Positions 9,691-19,585 of a stretch of 64,000 bases of DNA are shown one piece after another. The DNA is taken from positions 465,645-529,644 of the forward strand of contig JBFMDH010000001.1 of the NCBI GenBank assembly GCA_040754075.1, written 5' to 3'. This DNA is from Acidobacteriota bacterium (lineage in GTDB: Bacteria > Acidobacteriota > Blastocatellia > UBA7656). A model generated the notes under the pieces. It searched no databases, was not told where the DNA came from, and was given only the letters and a program-made list of their open reading frames with translations. Position 1 is the stretch's first letter. Each line of letters begins with the position of its first letter. A program made the translations under genes and the position numbers.

Positions 9691-12552
9691 TTAAATTTTT
9701 TGAACACCGTTGCCATTATTAAATATCTTTTGCAGGAATTTTCCAGTGTGTGAAGGTTCACAGGCGGCAATCTGTTCGGGCGTGCCGGTCGCCACCACGT
9801 TGCCGCCTTCGTAACCGCCTTCCGGTCCCAAATCAATAATCCAGTCGGCGCTTTTTATTACATCGAGATTATGTTCGATGATGATGATTGACCCGCCCGC
9901 TTCGATTAACTGACGAAATGCCGCGAGCAGCTTGTTAATGTCATCGAAATGCAAACCGGTCGTCGGCTCATCAAAAATATAAAGCATGCGTTCGCTTTCG
10001 CGTTTGGCTAAATACGATGCCAGTTTGACGCGCTGCGCTTCGCCGCCCGATAGCGTCGTCGCCGATTGTCCAAGTCGCAGATAACCGAGTCCGACGTCAT
10101 CGAGCACTTGCAATTTCGAGGCGATGCGATTGATGTGCGAAAAGAACAATAAGCCTTCGCGCACCGTCATATTCAACACGTCGTGAATCGACCGACCTTT
10201 ATATTTGATATCGAGGATGCCCTGTTTGAAACGGCGACCTTTGCACTCTTCGCAAATCAATTCGACGTCGGCAAGAAACTGCATCTCTTTAATCTCGACG
10301 CCATTGCCTTCGCAGCGTTCACAACGTCCGCCGGGCACATTGAAACTGAAATGCGAAGCGTCGTATCCGTGCGCCTGCGCTTCGCGAGTCTGCGCAAAAG
10401 CTTCGCGCACCGCGTCATAAACTTTGATGTAGGTAATCGGATTGGAACGCGGCGTGCGACCAATAGGCGATTGGTCAACCAACACGACATCGGAAATCAG
10501 ATTGCCTCCGCGTAGCTCGGCAAACGCCCCGACGTGCCCTGTCCATTCGCCGCGTTGTTTTTTGAGTCCCGCATAAATAATGTCGTGAACCAGGGTGGAT
10601 TTGCCTGAACCCGAAACCCCTGTAATGCAGGTCATCATTCTCAGGGGAATGTCTATATCAACTTTTTTCAGATTGTGTTCGCTCGCGCCGCGAATTTGCA
10701 AAACCTGTTTGGGATTGAAGACACGGCGTTCACGCGGCATTTTGATTTTTAAATCGCCGCGCAGGTATTTCCCTGTGAGCGACCCGTTGCCGTTGAGTAA
10801 TTTTTCTTTCGTGCCTTGAAAAACCACCTCGCCGCCGAGTTCACCTGCACCGGGTCCAATATCAATGATGCGGTCTGCCGCCAGCATCATCTCAGGTTCG
10901 TGTTCGACGACGAGCACAGTGTTTCCAATATCGCGCAGATTTTCGAGTATGCGAATCAATCGCTGATTATCGCGTGGATGCAGCCCAATCGATGGTTCAT
11001 CCAAAACATACAATGCGCCGACCAGCGAGGCGCCGAGATTGGTTGCCAGTTGAATGCGTTGCGCTTCGCCGCCCGATAGCGTCGAAGCCAGGCGATTGAG
11101 CGTCAGGTATTCAAGCCCGACATTGATTAAAAATTTCAAACGCGAACGGATTTCATAAAGCAATCGTTCGGCGATTTCCAAATCGGCTTCGGCAAGTTCG
11201 AGTTGCTTGAAAAAGTCTGCGGCTTCGGCGGCGGTCATCGCGCAAACTTCCGGCAGAGATTTTCCGGCGATTTTGACGATACGCGCTTCCAATCTTAAAC
11301 GCCCGCCATCGCATTCGGGGCAGCGCGTATAGCCGCGATACTTCGACAGGAAAACGCGAACGTGAAGTTTATATTTTTTGGTTTCGAGATAATCGAAAAA
11401 TCCCTGCACGCCTTCAAATTCATTGTTGCCGTACAAAAGGGTTTTTTGTTGGTCGCGAGAGAGGTCGCTAAACGGCACATCAACCGGGATGCCTGCGGCT
11501 TTGCAGTATTTCAGCAACTCTCTTTGCGCGTGTTGATATTGCGGTTTGGTGAACGGGTCAATCGCGCCGCGTGCAAGCGACAACTCATGGTTTGGCACCA
11601 CCAGGTCATAATCCAGCCCGATGGTATTGCCGAACCCCTGGCAGGTCGGGCACGCGCCGAACGGATTGTTGAAACTGAAAAGTCGCGGTTCGGGTTCGGC
11701 ATATTTGATGCCGCAACGCTTGCACTCGAAATCTTCTGAGAAAGAGAGGTGAATAGGATTTTCGCCGACGGTTTGAATTATTGCCTGTCCGTGTCCGTCC
11801 TGATAACAAATTTCTATTGAATCAACCAGACGGGCGCGCACATCCGGGCGCACCACCAGGCGGTCAACCAGAACAAAGGTGTTGTCGAAATTGTTTGCCG
11901 TGTAACTGTCGGGGGTTGCGAGTTCGATGATTTCGCCATCTTTATAAAGTCGCGTAAAACCGCGTTGCATCAAACTCATCAAATGAGCTTTGACTTTGGT
12001 GTCGTCGCTTGCCGTTGATTTCTTCGAGGATTTTTTCGATTTCGTTGGGGGGGCGCTTGGATGCGTCTCCTCAAAACCGGCGCTTGCCGGGAACAGCACA
12101 TAAAAGCGTGTGCCTTCGAGGATGTTTAAAACTTCATCGGCGATGGATTCGGGCGTATCGCGAAACACCTGATTGCCGCAACGCGCGCAAAAGGTTTTAC
12201 CAATGCGGGCGTAAAGCAGGCGCAGGTAATCGTAAGTTTCGGTTTGCGTAGCGACGGTCGAACGCGGATTGCGCGTGGAATTTTTCTGACGAATCGAAAT
12301 CGCCGGACAGATGCCTGAAACTTCATCGACATCAGGTTTATCCATGCGTTCGAGGAATTGTCGCGCATAGGCGGAAAGCGATTCGACATAACGGCGTTGC
12401 CCTTCGGCATAGATGGTGTCGAAGGCAAGCGATGATTTGCCGGAACCGGAAACCCCTGTGATGACGGTGAGTTTGTTGATGGGAACTTCGACGCTGACGT
12501 TTTTTAAATTGTGAACCCTTGCACCTTTGATGCTGATAACTTCGTTTGACAT
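9691..12552 (-). CDS. uvrA: excinuclease ABC subunit A
   Basis: This 953-residue protein has the complete UvrA layout. It comprises two ABC ATPase modules, the first Walker A at GVSGSGKSS (33-41) and the second with the same motif, both LSGGEAQR signatures, zinc-binding CARCG and C-x-x-C-x-G-x-G segments, and an unremarkable UvrB-binding/insertion region. UvrA scans DNA and loads UvrB in nucleotide excision repair. A small lysine/serine-rich insertion (around residues 155-180) replaces part of the usual insertion region. The gene stands alone, divergent from ribH. No LexA-type operator was recognised upstream. Confidence 0.97.
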   Translation of the reverse strand: MSNEVISIKGARVHNLKNVSVEVPINKLTVITGVSGSGKSSLAFDTIYAEGQRRYVESLSAYARQFLERMDKPDVDEVSGICPAISIRQKNSTRNPRSTVATQTETYDYLRLLYARIGKTFCARCGNQVFRDTPESIADEVLNILEGTRFYVLFPASAGFEETHPSAPPTKSKKSSKKSTASDDTKVKAHLMSLMQRGFTRLYKDGEIIELATPDSYTANNFDNTFVLVDRLVVRPDVRARLVDSIEICYQDGHGQAIIQTVGENPIHLSFSEDFECKRCGIKYAEPEPRLFSFNNPFGACPTCQGFGNTIGLDYDLVVPNHELSLARGAIDPFTKPQYQHAQRELLKYCKAAGIPVDVPFSDLSRDQQKTLLYGNNEFEGVQGFFDYLETKKYKLHVRVFLSKYRGYTRCPECDGGRLRLEARIVKIAGKSLPEVCAMTAAEAADFFKQLELAEADLEIAERLLYEIRSRLKFLINVGLEYLTLNRLASTLSGGEAQRIQLATNLGASLVGALYVLDEPSIGLHPRDNQRLIRILENLRDIGNTVLVVEHEPEMMLAADRIIDIGPGAGELGGEVVFQGTKEKLLNGNGSLTGKYLRGDLKIKMPRERRVFNPKQVLQIRGASEHNLKKVDIDIPLRMMTCITGVSGSGKSTLVHDIIYAGLKKQRGEWTGHVGAFAELRGGNLISDVVLVDQSPIGRTPRSNPITYIKVYDAVREAFAQTREAQAHGYDASHFSFNVPGGRCERCEGNGVEIKEMQFLADVELICEECKGRRFKQGILDIKYKGRSIHDVLNMTVREGLLFFSHINRIASKLQVLDDVGLGYLRLGQSATTLSGGEAQRVKLASYLAKRESERMLYIFDEPTTGLHFDDINKLLAAFRQLIEAGGSIIIIEHNLDVIKSADWIIDLGPEGGYEGGNVVATGTPEQIAACEPSHTGKFLQKIFNNGNGVQKI

Positions 12553-12671
12553 GCTCTCCCGCTCGTAACTTTAGAGATCTGCTCGTAGCAGCTTTTTTGC
12601 CCCAAAAGTAAAGAATTCATCATAGCACTCGAATGCGAAGCGAATCAAAGTGGTGATGAAATCCGGCTTGC

Positions 12672-12700
12672 TTGACAGTGATTTGGTGCGAACCTATACT
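12672..12700 (+). promoter_or_regulatory. sigma70-type promoter for ribH
   Basis: TTGACA at 12672-12677 and TATACT at 12695-12700 are separated by exactly 17 bases. Transcription would start near 12707, giving a leader of about 30 bases with GGAG at 12724-12727 before the TTG start of ribH. This is too short for an FMN riboswitch. Confidence 0.72.
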
Positions 12701-12738
12701 GCAAACCACTTCCAAAAACGAATGGAGACAGCAGCAAA

Positions 12739-13203
12739 TTGGCTAAAACGTTACAAGGAAAATTGAGCGCCGAAGGCTTGCGTGTGGCAATCGTTGCAAG
12801 CCGTTGGAATGATTTCGTGGTGAGCCGGTTAATCGGCGGCGCGATAGACGCGCTTGAACGATTGGGCGCATCCGAAGATGCGATAACCATTATTCGCGTG
12901 CCCGGTTCATTTGAATTGCCGCTTGCCCTCAAGCGCGCGGCGCTGAGCGGCAATTATGATGCATTGATTGGCGTGGGCGCGATTATTCGCGGCGAAACTT
13001 CGCACAATGAACACATCGCCAGCGAAGTGTTCAAAGGCATTGCGCAAATCTCGCTCGATACGCAAAAACCCATCGCCCTGGGCGTGGTCACCGCCGACAA
13101 TCTCGAACAGGCGATTGACCGAGCGGGCGCGAAATCCGGCAACAAAGGTTTTGAAGCGGCGATGTCTGCCGTTGAGATGGCGAATCTGTTTCTGGAATTT
13201 TAA
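12739..13203 (+). CDS. ribH: 6,7-dimethyl-8-ribityllumazine synthase
   Basis: The 154-residue product condenses ribityl-aminopyrimidine with dihydroxybutanone phosphate in riboflavin synthesis. Family motifs are present: SRWNDFVV, PGSFELP, GAIIRGETSHNEH (with the catalytic His region), and a C-terminal AGAKSGNKG. It uses a TTG start with GGAG eleven bases upstream, and no in-frame ATG fits the family N-terminus better. Other rib genes are not nearby, and a strong promoter lies directly upstream. Confidence 0.95.
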   Translation: MAKTLQGKLSAEGLRVAIVASRWNDFVVSRLIGGAIDALERLGASEDAITIIRVPGSFELPLALKRAALSGNYDALIGVGAIIRGETSHNEHIASEVFKGIAQISLDTQKPIALGVVTADNLEQAIDRAGAKSGNKGFEAAMSAVEMANLFLEF

Positions 13204-13275
13204 AACGATTTGAATTTTTGTTTTTCAGAAGTTTTCAGAAGTTTTGAGCGTTTCTGAAAGGTTCCCCCTAGAACG

Positions 13276-15180
13276 ATGAAAAAAAATAAAGGTTCCAAGC
13301 TGAGGGACACGCTTGCCCCTATCAAGGGGGTTCTATACTTTTCTGCCTTTCAAATTTTTTTCAGTCTCGCCTACATCATTTTTTTCAGTATTCGTTTTCG
13401 CTTTCAAAAAAGCCTGATTATGGTTCATTTTATTCTGGTTTTAAGCGTGCTTGCGCTGACGACTTTGTTGATGAGCCTTCCGTTAAGTTTTACATGGTTT
13501 CGTCGGTTGCGCATCGCCAGGCATCTGCTCAGCCTGTTTCCGGCGCTCACCTTTTTAGCATTGCTGTTTATTTATGTCTCCAATTTTCTCAGCAATAGTT
13601 TCTGGGGCAGCAATATTAATTACACCCTGGTTGCCGATTACGCTTTTCACTTCGGTTCGATTTTGAAAGCTTTGCCGGTCAATGCCAACTGGGTTTACCT
13701 GGTGTTAATCGGATTGTTGGTATTCGTCATTGTGGTTTACCAGTTTTTTTCCGGCGCAATTTTCAAAAGCCTGCAACAGATGCTTCTGCCTGAGCACCCG
13801 GTGAGCCTGTTTAACAACCGCTTGCGAGGCTTGAAATCCGCTCTGGTGATAGTGTTGTTTATGGTTGCGATGACGACGCTCATATCTGCGCTGTGGAGTA
13901 AGCGTGAGCACTACGAAGCCGCCTGGCGCGACCCCATCATCAGCTTTTTTATGCCGACGATTACCTATCTGGAACCCAATCCGCACCGGTTGAAAGTTTA
14001 TTATGATGACCAGCGCTCACGTTTTGAATACCCGCGAAGTGAACAATTTCAAAAGAAGAATGTGATTTTGATTATTGCCGATGCGCTGCGTGCAGACCAT
14101 ATGCAACTTTATGGGTATGACCGACCGACGACGCCGTTCTTATCAAAACTTCAACATAACGGTTCGCTCAAGAGAGTCGATTTCGCGGTCTCATCGTGTG
14201 CCGATACGGTGTGCGGCATTATGTCAACCATGTCGTCGAAAAATTTAAAGAATGTCTGCAATCAAAATTTCACCCTCTATGATTTGCTCAATGACCAGGG
14301 GTATGAATCCTATTTCATTTTGTCAGGCAGTCATTCGTGGTATGGATTGAGAGAGTATTACGGCGAGAAAAATTTAAAGCTTTATTTCGATGGCGAGAGT
14401 TCGCAAAAATACACCCTCAATGATGACCGGCTGATTTTTGAAGGGCTGGAACAAGTTCAGAACTTTAATAACACGCCATCATTTTTCTATTTTCATTTGA
14501 TGTCGCCACACTATTCAGGCGCGAAATTGGAAAAATTCTCGAAGTATGCGCCCAAGGATAAAAAGCTCGAAGTCTATGCTTTTCTTGGCGGCGATTATGA
14601 CACGTCGCTTGTCAAAGACAACTACGACGATAAAGTGATGCAGACCGATGCGATGATTCAACAATTGTTTGAAAGCCTGAGACAGAAAGGTTATTTGAAA
14701 AACAGCCTGGTGGTAATTATCGGCGACCACGGTGATGGGCTTGGAGAGCATGGACATTTCGGGCATGTGCATTATCTCTATCAAGAGCAATTGCGGGTGC
14801 CGTTTTTAATTTATGATGAAGAGAAGGCGCGCTATGCCAATCTGCGATTTGCTTCGCAACTCGATGTTGCGCCGACCATTGTTGATCGGTTGGGACTACG
14901 GATTCCTGCCTGCTGGGAGGGCGAATCCCTGTTGCAATCGTCGAGCAATCCTTACACTTTCCATCAATCGTTTGGTAATCCATTGCGCTATGCCGTGCTG
15001 TATCGCACGGGGAAAGAAATTTTCAAATACATACGAACCGGCAATGGCGAAGGTGAAGAGATTTATGAACTGCTGAGCGACCCTGACGAACAACATAATA
15101 TTTTTCAGAGTGCTGATGCGTCACTGGTTGAAAATCTGCAAGGGAAGTTGCGTCAGCATTTTGAAACTCAAAATAATTAA
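13276..15180 (+). CDS. membrane-anchored sulfatase-fold enzyme (phosphoethanolamine/phosphoglycerol transferase-like)
   Basis: 634 residues. The N-terminal ~210 residues hold about five hydrophobic spans, followed by a periplasmic alkaline-phosphatase-superfamily domain. The domain starts with VILIIADALRADHM (metal Asp), has a conserved Thr in CADTVCG, and GDHGDGLGEHGHFGH for metal ligands. The sulfatase Cys-x-Pro-x-Arg signature is absent. A Thr nucleophile and N-terminal membrane domain point to the LtaS/EptA/YejM group that modifies lipids or surface glycans. The substrate cannot be named. It sits between ribH and nusB with no operon evidence. Confidence 0.8.
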   Translation: MKKNKGSKLRDTLAPIKGVLYFSAFQIFFSLAYIIFFSIRFRFQKSLIMVHFILVLSVLALTTLLMSLPLSFTWFRRLRIARHLLSLFPALTFLALLFIYVSNFLSNSFWGSNINYTLVADYAFHFGSILKALPVNANWVYLVLIGLLVFVIVVYQFFSGAIFKSLQQMLLPEHPVSLFNNRLRGLKSALVIVLFMVAMTTLISALWSKREHYEAAWRDPIISFFMPTITYLEPNPHRLKVYYDDQRSRFEYPRSEQFQKKNVILIIADALRADHMQLYGYDRPTTPFLSKLQHNGSLKRVDFAVSSCADTVCGIMSTMSSKNLKNVCNQNFTLYDLLNDQGYESYFILSGSHSWYGLREYYGEKNLKLYFDGESSQKYTLNDDRLIFEGLEQVQNFNNTPSFFYFHLMSPHYSGAKLEKFSKYAPKDKKLEVYAFLGGDYDTSLVKDNYDDKVMQTDAMIQQLFESLRQKGYLKNSLVVIIGDHGDGLGEHGHFGHVHYLYQEQLRVPFLIYDEEKARYANLRFASQLDVAPTIVDRLGLRIPACWEGESLLQSSSNPYTFHQSFGNPLRYAVLYRTGKEIFKYIRTGNGEGEEIYELLSDPDEQHNIFQSADASLVENLQGKLRQHFETQNN

Positions 15181-15312
15181 AAATTATTTTCACCAAAAGC
15201 GCATATTGGCGAAATCAGAATTGTTTTTTACGGCTTGATTTGGCAATCTGTAAAGGGACGCTTAATTGAATTAGTGGAATTCATATTTTGATATTTTTAG
15301 TAGGTGGTTATT

Positions 15313-15765
15313 ATGGGTGCAAGACGTAAGGCGAGAGTTTGTGCCTTACAAATGCTCTTTCAATTCGATGTGGCTCAACCGCGAGTGGACGAACTGGTTG
15401 AAACCTACTGGGGGGAATTCGGCGACGAATTCGGTGAAGTTGACCGGGAATTTTCCAATCGGCTCGCATTGGGCGCAGTGTCACATCTGAAAGAAGTTGA
15501 TGAATTAATCCGAAGTCGGGCGGAAAACTGGCGTATCTCGCGCATGGCAATCGTTGATCGGAACATTTTGCGGCTTGCCATCTATGAATTTCTTTTTGAG
15601 CCGGAAACGCCTAAGACCGTGGTGATCAATGAAGCGTTGGAAATCGCTCGGAAATTTTCGACCTTTGAGGCGACGCAATTCATCAATGGTATTCTGGATG
15701 CGATAAAACGAGACCTTGAAAACGAACAGAGTGTTTCAAGCGCATCAAGCTCCAATGGGAATTGA
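15313..15765 (+). CDS. nusB: transcription antitermination factor NusB
   Basis: NusB is a small all-helical RNA-binding factor that works with NusE in rRNA antitermination. The protein begins MGARRKARVCALQMLFQFD, the usual NusB N-terminus, and ends with the VINEALEIARKFS-type segment. The start at 15313 (ATG) is preferred to the GTG three codons earlier because TAGGTGG lies just upstream at proper spacing. The 150-residue length is typical. A serine-rich tail of about 10 residues is not conserved in the family. Confidence 0.94.
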   Translation: MGARRKARVCALQMLFQFDVAQPRVDELVETYWGEFGDEFGEVDREFSNRLALGAVSHLKEVDELIRSRAENWRISRMAIVDRNILRLAIYEFLFEPETPKTVVINEALEIARKFSTFEATQFINGILDAIKRDLENEQSVSSASSSNGN

Positions 15766-15837
15766 GGGATGAGTTGAACACCACTGATCTCTCAAACCAA
15801 CAATAACGGTTTTTTGTCGCTCACTCATCATTAGCCT

Positions 15838-17937
15838 ATGATTGAAGACAAGGCATTATTGAGTGAATATCTCTCTGAGTCCGAAGAACTGCTGGATTCA
15901 CTGCTCACCGACCTTGATTCTCTCACGCCACAACCGCACATCAATCTCATCAATCGCATTTTTCGCACCGTTCATTCTCTGAAAGGGTTAACCGGAATGA
16001 TGGGGCTTGCCGAGGTGCAGGCGCTCACTCACGAATTTGAAGATACGCTTGATGACCTTCGCCTGGGACAATTCAAGCTGGATGCCGAAGATTCGGTTCT
16101 TCTATTACAGGAATGCGGTGCCGGACTTGCCGCGCTGGTTTCAGGCGCAGCGCGCGGCTCCGCAAATGAAGAAGATTATGAACGCCTGCGCGATTTGCTG
16201 ATTCGCATTGCCGCGCGTCCGCGCACCCGCATCAAAGAGGAAGAAGGCGAGCTTGAATCTTTGGGGCTTTCGGAAAGCGAACGCCGATTGCTCACCGATT
16301 ATGAACGCCATCGCATCAGAGAAAATTTTAATGCCGAACGCGCTTTCTATGCATTCAGCGTGCAGATAAAAATCAGCGATATTGATACGAAGTATCGCGC
16401 CTTCACCAACCAGCTTGCCGAAATCGGCGAACTGATTACCACATTGCCTGAGCCGGCAAAATCTGCCGAGACCGTGGGCTTTAAATTGTTGCTGGCGACG
16501 CTTGGTAAAGAGAGTGAAATCAAACCGATTGCCGATAAATTTAATGCGCGGTTGTATCGCGTCGGGCGTTCGACCTGGCGCATTGCCGGGGAAGCGTTGC
16601 GGGTTGTGGGGCGCAGAAAATCGAAAACCGCAAAGAGCGATAAACCGACTGAAAATTTATTGCCGACCGCTTTCGCGCAGGAATCCCTGCAACCGCTGTC
16701 GCCAAATGTGCGGGTGGATTTAACTAAAATCGATGAACTATCGGGCATCGCGCATGAACTTTCCATCGAAGCGCAAAAACTCTCTTCGATGGCGAATAAT
16801 TTTTTGCAAGCCGCAGGGCTTGGCGCGCGTGAGCGGTTCGATTTGAAATCGAGCATTAAAAAACTCGAACGCGAATTCCTCGAACTCGAAGAGCGACTGG
16901 TTGAATTGCGCATGGTTTCATTGGCGCAAACTTATACCCGCGCAGCAAGGCTTGCGGGTCGTCTGGCGCGTGAATTAGGGAAATCCGTATCGGTGGAAAT
17001 CGCCGGACGCGATACCTTGCTCGATAAAATGATTGTTGACCGCATCGCCGACCCGCTTTATCACATCCTGCGTAATGCCATTGACCACGGATTGGAACTG
17101 CCGCAGGAACGCCGAATCCTCGGCAAAAATGCGCGCGGCAAAATTAAACTGGATGCCCGGCTTGAAGGCACACGCGCCAGCATTTCGATTAGCGATGACG
17201 GGCACGGCATCGATTTACAACAGGTGCGCCGCCGGGCGATTGAAATTGGCGCTATCGACGAGAACGATAATTTAGCCGATGAAGAATTGCTGAGAATGAT
17301 TTTTCATTCGGGCTTTTCAACCGCCGGACAAATTTCATCGGTTTCGGGACGCGGTGTCGGATTGAATGCCGCAGAGCGCGTCGTGCATGAATTGGGCGGC
17401 GAAATTCGCGTGACTTCCGAACCGGGCAAAGGCGCGACATTTGAAATTGCCGTGCCCACCACGCTGGTGATGATTTCGGCTTTTGTGGTCGGCGTGGGCG
17501 AATGGCGTTATGCGATTAATGTTGGGCAAATCGTCGAATTGGTTTATCTGCATTCGGACGATGTGCTCGGTCGCGATGGTCGGCGCAACGTCGAATGGCG
17601 TGGGTTTATTGTGCCGCTCATTGAATTGCGTTATTTGTTGGGGCTTGGCGGCGCGCGCCTGCTGCATCAGGCAGAGCACGAGTCGGCAAATGGCAAAGCC
17701 ACCAAAGCCGGGCAAACTCAGGAGCGTGTGCCGATTTTTATTACTCGGGTTAATGAAAAGTATGTTGCCATCGCGGTTGAACGATTTTTCGAGCAACGTG
17801 AAATTGTTGTGAAATCGTTAGGCTCGCTTGGGCGAAAAATCAAAGGCGTCATTGGCGCGGTTGACCTCGAAGGCGGCGATGTGGCGCTGGTTTTGGATTT
17901 ACCGAGTCTGTTGATGCTGAGAAGCATGCGGGTGTAA
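15838..17937 (+). CDS. cheA: CheA-type histidine kinase
   Basis: 699 residues. An Hpt domain carries the phosphorylatable His in TVHSLKG (H46). A central region contains acidic spacer and a dimerisation helix pair (~300-370). It is followed by the HATPase domain with NAIDHGLE, DDGHGID and GRGVGLNAAE, and a C-terminal CheW-like domain (~540-695) starting at TTLVMISAFVVG. It phosphorylates a CheY-type regulator in response to a receptor array. The CheY-binding P2 domain is not obvious and is replaced by a longer segment (~115-290). No receptor, CheY, CheR or CheB is adjacent; a cheW-like gene follows within 12 bases. The output may be motility, gene expression or surface structures. Confidence 0.9.
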   Translation: MIEDKALLSEYLSESEELLDSLLTDLDSLTPQPHINLINRIFRTVHSLKGLTGMMGLAEVQALTHEFEDTLDDLRLGQFKLDAEDSVLLLQECGAGLAALVSGAARGSANEEDYERLRDLLIRIAARPRTRIKEEEGELESLGLSESERRLLTDYERHRIRENFNAERAFYAFSVQIKISDIDTKYRAFTNQLAEIGELITTLPEPAKSAETVGFKLLLATLGKESEIKPIADKFNARLYRVGRSTWRIAGEALRVVGRRKSKTAKSDKPTENLLPTAFAQESLQPLSPNVRVDLTKIDELSGIAHELSIEAQKLSSMANNFLQAAGLGARERFDLKSSIKKLEREFLELEERLVELRMVSLAQTYTRAARLAGRLARELGKSVSVEIAGRDTLLDKMIVDRIADPLYHILRNAIDHGLELPQERRILGKNARGKIKLDARLEGTRASISISDDGHGIDLQQVRRRAIEIGAIDENDNLADEELLRMIFHSGFSTAGQISSVSGRGVGLNAAERVVHELGGEIRVTSEPGKGATFEIAVPTTLVMISAFVVGVGEWRYAINVGQIVELVYLHSDDVLGRDGRRNVEWRGFIVPLIELRYLLGLGGARLLHQAEHESANGKATKAGQTQERVPIFITRVNEKYVAIAVERFFEQREIVVKSLGSLGRKIKGVIGAVDLEGGDVALVLDLPSLLMLRSMRV

Positions 17938-17949
17938 GCAATAATTCAG

Positions 17950-18468
17950 ATGCCAAAAGGACGAACCACTGCGACCATCAATTCACTGCTGAGACTGGCG
18001 GCAAGGTCTTTGCGTTTGAATGAAGAACAGGTTCAGGACGGCGACCACGATAAACTTTCATTTCTGGTTTTTGAAATTGATAATGAACCGTTGGCGATTT
18101 CAGTTGAACAGACCGAAGGCGTCGTTGATGCGCCGCGCATCACGCCATTGCCGCATTCGCCATCCGGCATCATCGGGGTAGCGAGTGTGCGCGGGCGCAT
18201 GACATTGGTCACCCATCTGCGCGCCGAAGAGGCGCAATTAAAACATAAACAACGGTTGATTTTGCTCAAAGGCGATTCGCAACTCGGGTTGCTTGCAGAC
18301 CGGATTGATGATGTCATCACCCTATCGACCAAAGATGTCCTGAGAACCGAGAACTTAAAAAAAGAGCGACCAACTGAAGGTGATGCGCTGGCTTTCAGTA
18401 AATTTTTTTTTAAACGAAAAGACAGGTTAATTCCCATTATCGATGCCGAACAGATTGGCGAATCTTAA
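17950..18468 (+). CDS. CheW-like coupling protein
   Basis: 172 residues with a single CheW domain: SFLVFEIDNEPLAISVEQTEGVVD at the start, GIIGVASVRGRMTLVTHL in the core, and FFKRKDRLIPIIDAEQI at the end. CheW links CheA to receptors. It follows cheA by 12 bases, so the two are almost certainly co-transcribed. A 35-residue basic/helical N-terminal extension precedes the domain. Confidence 0.88.
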   Translation: MPKGRTTATINSLLRLAARSLRLNEEQVQDGDHDKLSFLVFEIDNEPLAISVEQTEGVVDAPRITPLPHSPSGIIGVASVRGRMTLVTHLRAEEAQLKHKQRLILLKGDSQLGLLADRIDDVITLSTKDVLRTENLKKERPTEGDALAFSKFFFKRKDRLIPIIDAEQIGES

Positions 18469-18522
18469 AATTTGCCGATTAAAGTTGAAGTTTACGCGCA
18501 TCGAATTTACACTATTGAGCTT

Positions 18523-19500
18523 ATGAGCGGAATGAAATTTCGGAGAACTTGTACGGTTTGCGGAACTACCTTTTTTTCGCCCGACCGAAAAGCGGCTTAT
18601 TGTTTAAAGTGCGTTAAGAAAAAAATCGTCAAGCACGTTCCCACGACGCCAAAGCCTATTGTGGTTCATAAGGCTTCGGCACCGGTTCGTGCCGTGCCGC
18701 GTCCCGCACACCATTCCTCGCGCTCAGCCGCCGCGCCGCGCAAGCAAAAGCAACCGCGTGCGCCGCGAGTTGATGCGCTTACCCCTGAAATTCGCACACG
18801 AATCATTGAGTGCTATCAAACGGAGTTTGTCGGTAAGGAAAGCGCTTTGCGTGAAGTCAATTCGCAAATCGCAACGAAACTCTGGGTCAAGCGCAAAGTG
18901 GTTGCCGATGTGCTGCAAGAGTATCTGAATTCCAGCAAAATTGACATCACGCCGGACCTCAGAGACAAAGCCATTGATATGTACCGGCGGTTTGTTGAAA
19001 CCGGCTATCGCCCGGACGGTGGACGCCGACATGCCATCAGTAAAACACTCGGCGTACCTTATAAACAGACGATGAAAATCATTCGCGATTGGGCGAAATC
19101 GGAATATGAACAGTCGCCAACGCCTGAGCCGACCCGTTTGCAGTTATTCGAGATTGAAAAACTCTATTGGAAAGAGATGGACGCGCAACAGTTTCGGCTG
19201 ATGGAATTGCCGGAAAAAATGGCCGAACAACTCGGTTATGTGACGCGCTGGCAAATTTTGCGCTGGCTCGATATTTTGCATGATGATGAACGCGCCTTTT
19301 CAAACGTGCCGGATCCGTCACCCGAAATTCAGGAACAGATTCTTAAAGCCTATCAAGATTATTTAGCCGCGCCTGAACCCCCTGAACATGGATTGCACTA
19401 CACCATCGCCAATTTGATTGAAGGCATCACCCCGCGTCAGGTTCACAAGGTTCTGCAAAGCTACCGTCATAAACGACGCATGGATTATCCCCTCTTATAA
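18523..19500 (+). CDS. zinc-finger protein with four repeated helical (HTH-like) modules
   Basis: Not recognised as a named family. With the ATG at 18523 it has 325 residues. A treble-clef-like finger has C10, C13, C27 and C30 (CTVC and CLKC). A basic proline-rich linker follows, then four modules of about 50 residues at ~87-136, 143-193, 204-255 and 266-317. Each begins with a T/S-P-E/D-I/L or similar start, has a Tyr in the first helix, an IA/IS-x-x-L motif and a closing VLxxY/IIRxW-type helix. This suggests tandem helix-turn-helix repeats and DNA binding, by inference. A TTG start at 18472, four bases after the cheW stop, would add 17 residues; neither start has a good ribosome site. Co-transcription with cheA-cheW is likely. 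Confidence 0.7.
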   Translation: MSGMKFRRTCTVCGTTFFSPDRKAAYCLKCVKKKIVKHVPTTPKPIVVHKASAPVRAVPRPAHHSSRSAAAPRKQKQPRAPRVDALTPEIRTRIIECYQTEFVGKESALREVNSQIATKLWVKRKVVADVLQEYLNSSKIDITPDLRDKAIDMYRRFVETGYRPDGGRRHAISKTLGVPYKQTMKIIRDWAKSEYEQSPTPEPTRLQLFEIEKLYWKEMDAQQFRLMELPEKMAEQLGYVTRWQILRWLDILHDDERAFSNVPDPSPEIQEQILKAYQDYLAAPEPPEHGLHYTIANLIEGITPRQVHKVLQSYRHKRRMDYPLL

Positions 19501-19510
19501 AAGTCAATAG

Positions 19511-19580
19511 TCAGTAGTTTCCAGTCTGTAGTTATTGACAAATTTCTACTGACTACTGACTACTGACTACTGACTACTGA
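19511..19580. repeat. five tandem CTACTGA heptamers with an inverted partner
   Basis: Five perfect head-to-tail copies of CTACTGA occupy 19546-19580, ending five bases before the next ATG. The reverse complement TCAGTAG is at 19511-19517 and related AGTC/TAGT pieces lie at 19501-19540, so the gap can fold back. It replaces the place where a ribosome site would be expected. Confidence 0.75.
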
Positions 19581-19585
19581 CTGTG

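Noticed and set aside
12553..12738. FMN riboswitch before ribH
   Set aside because: The leader after the promoter is about 30 bases, too short, and the expected conserved helices are not seen.
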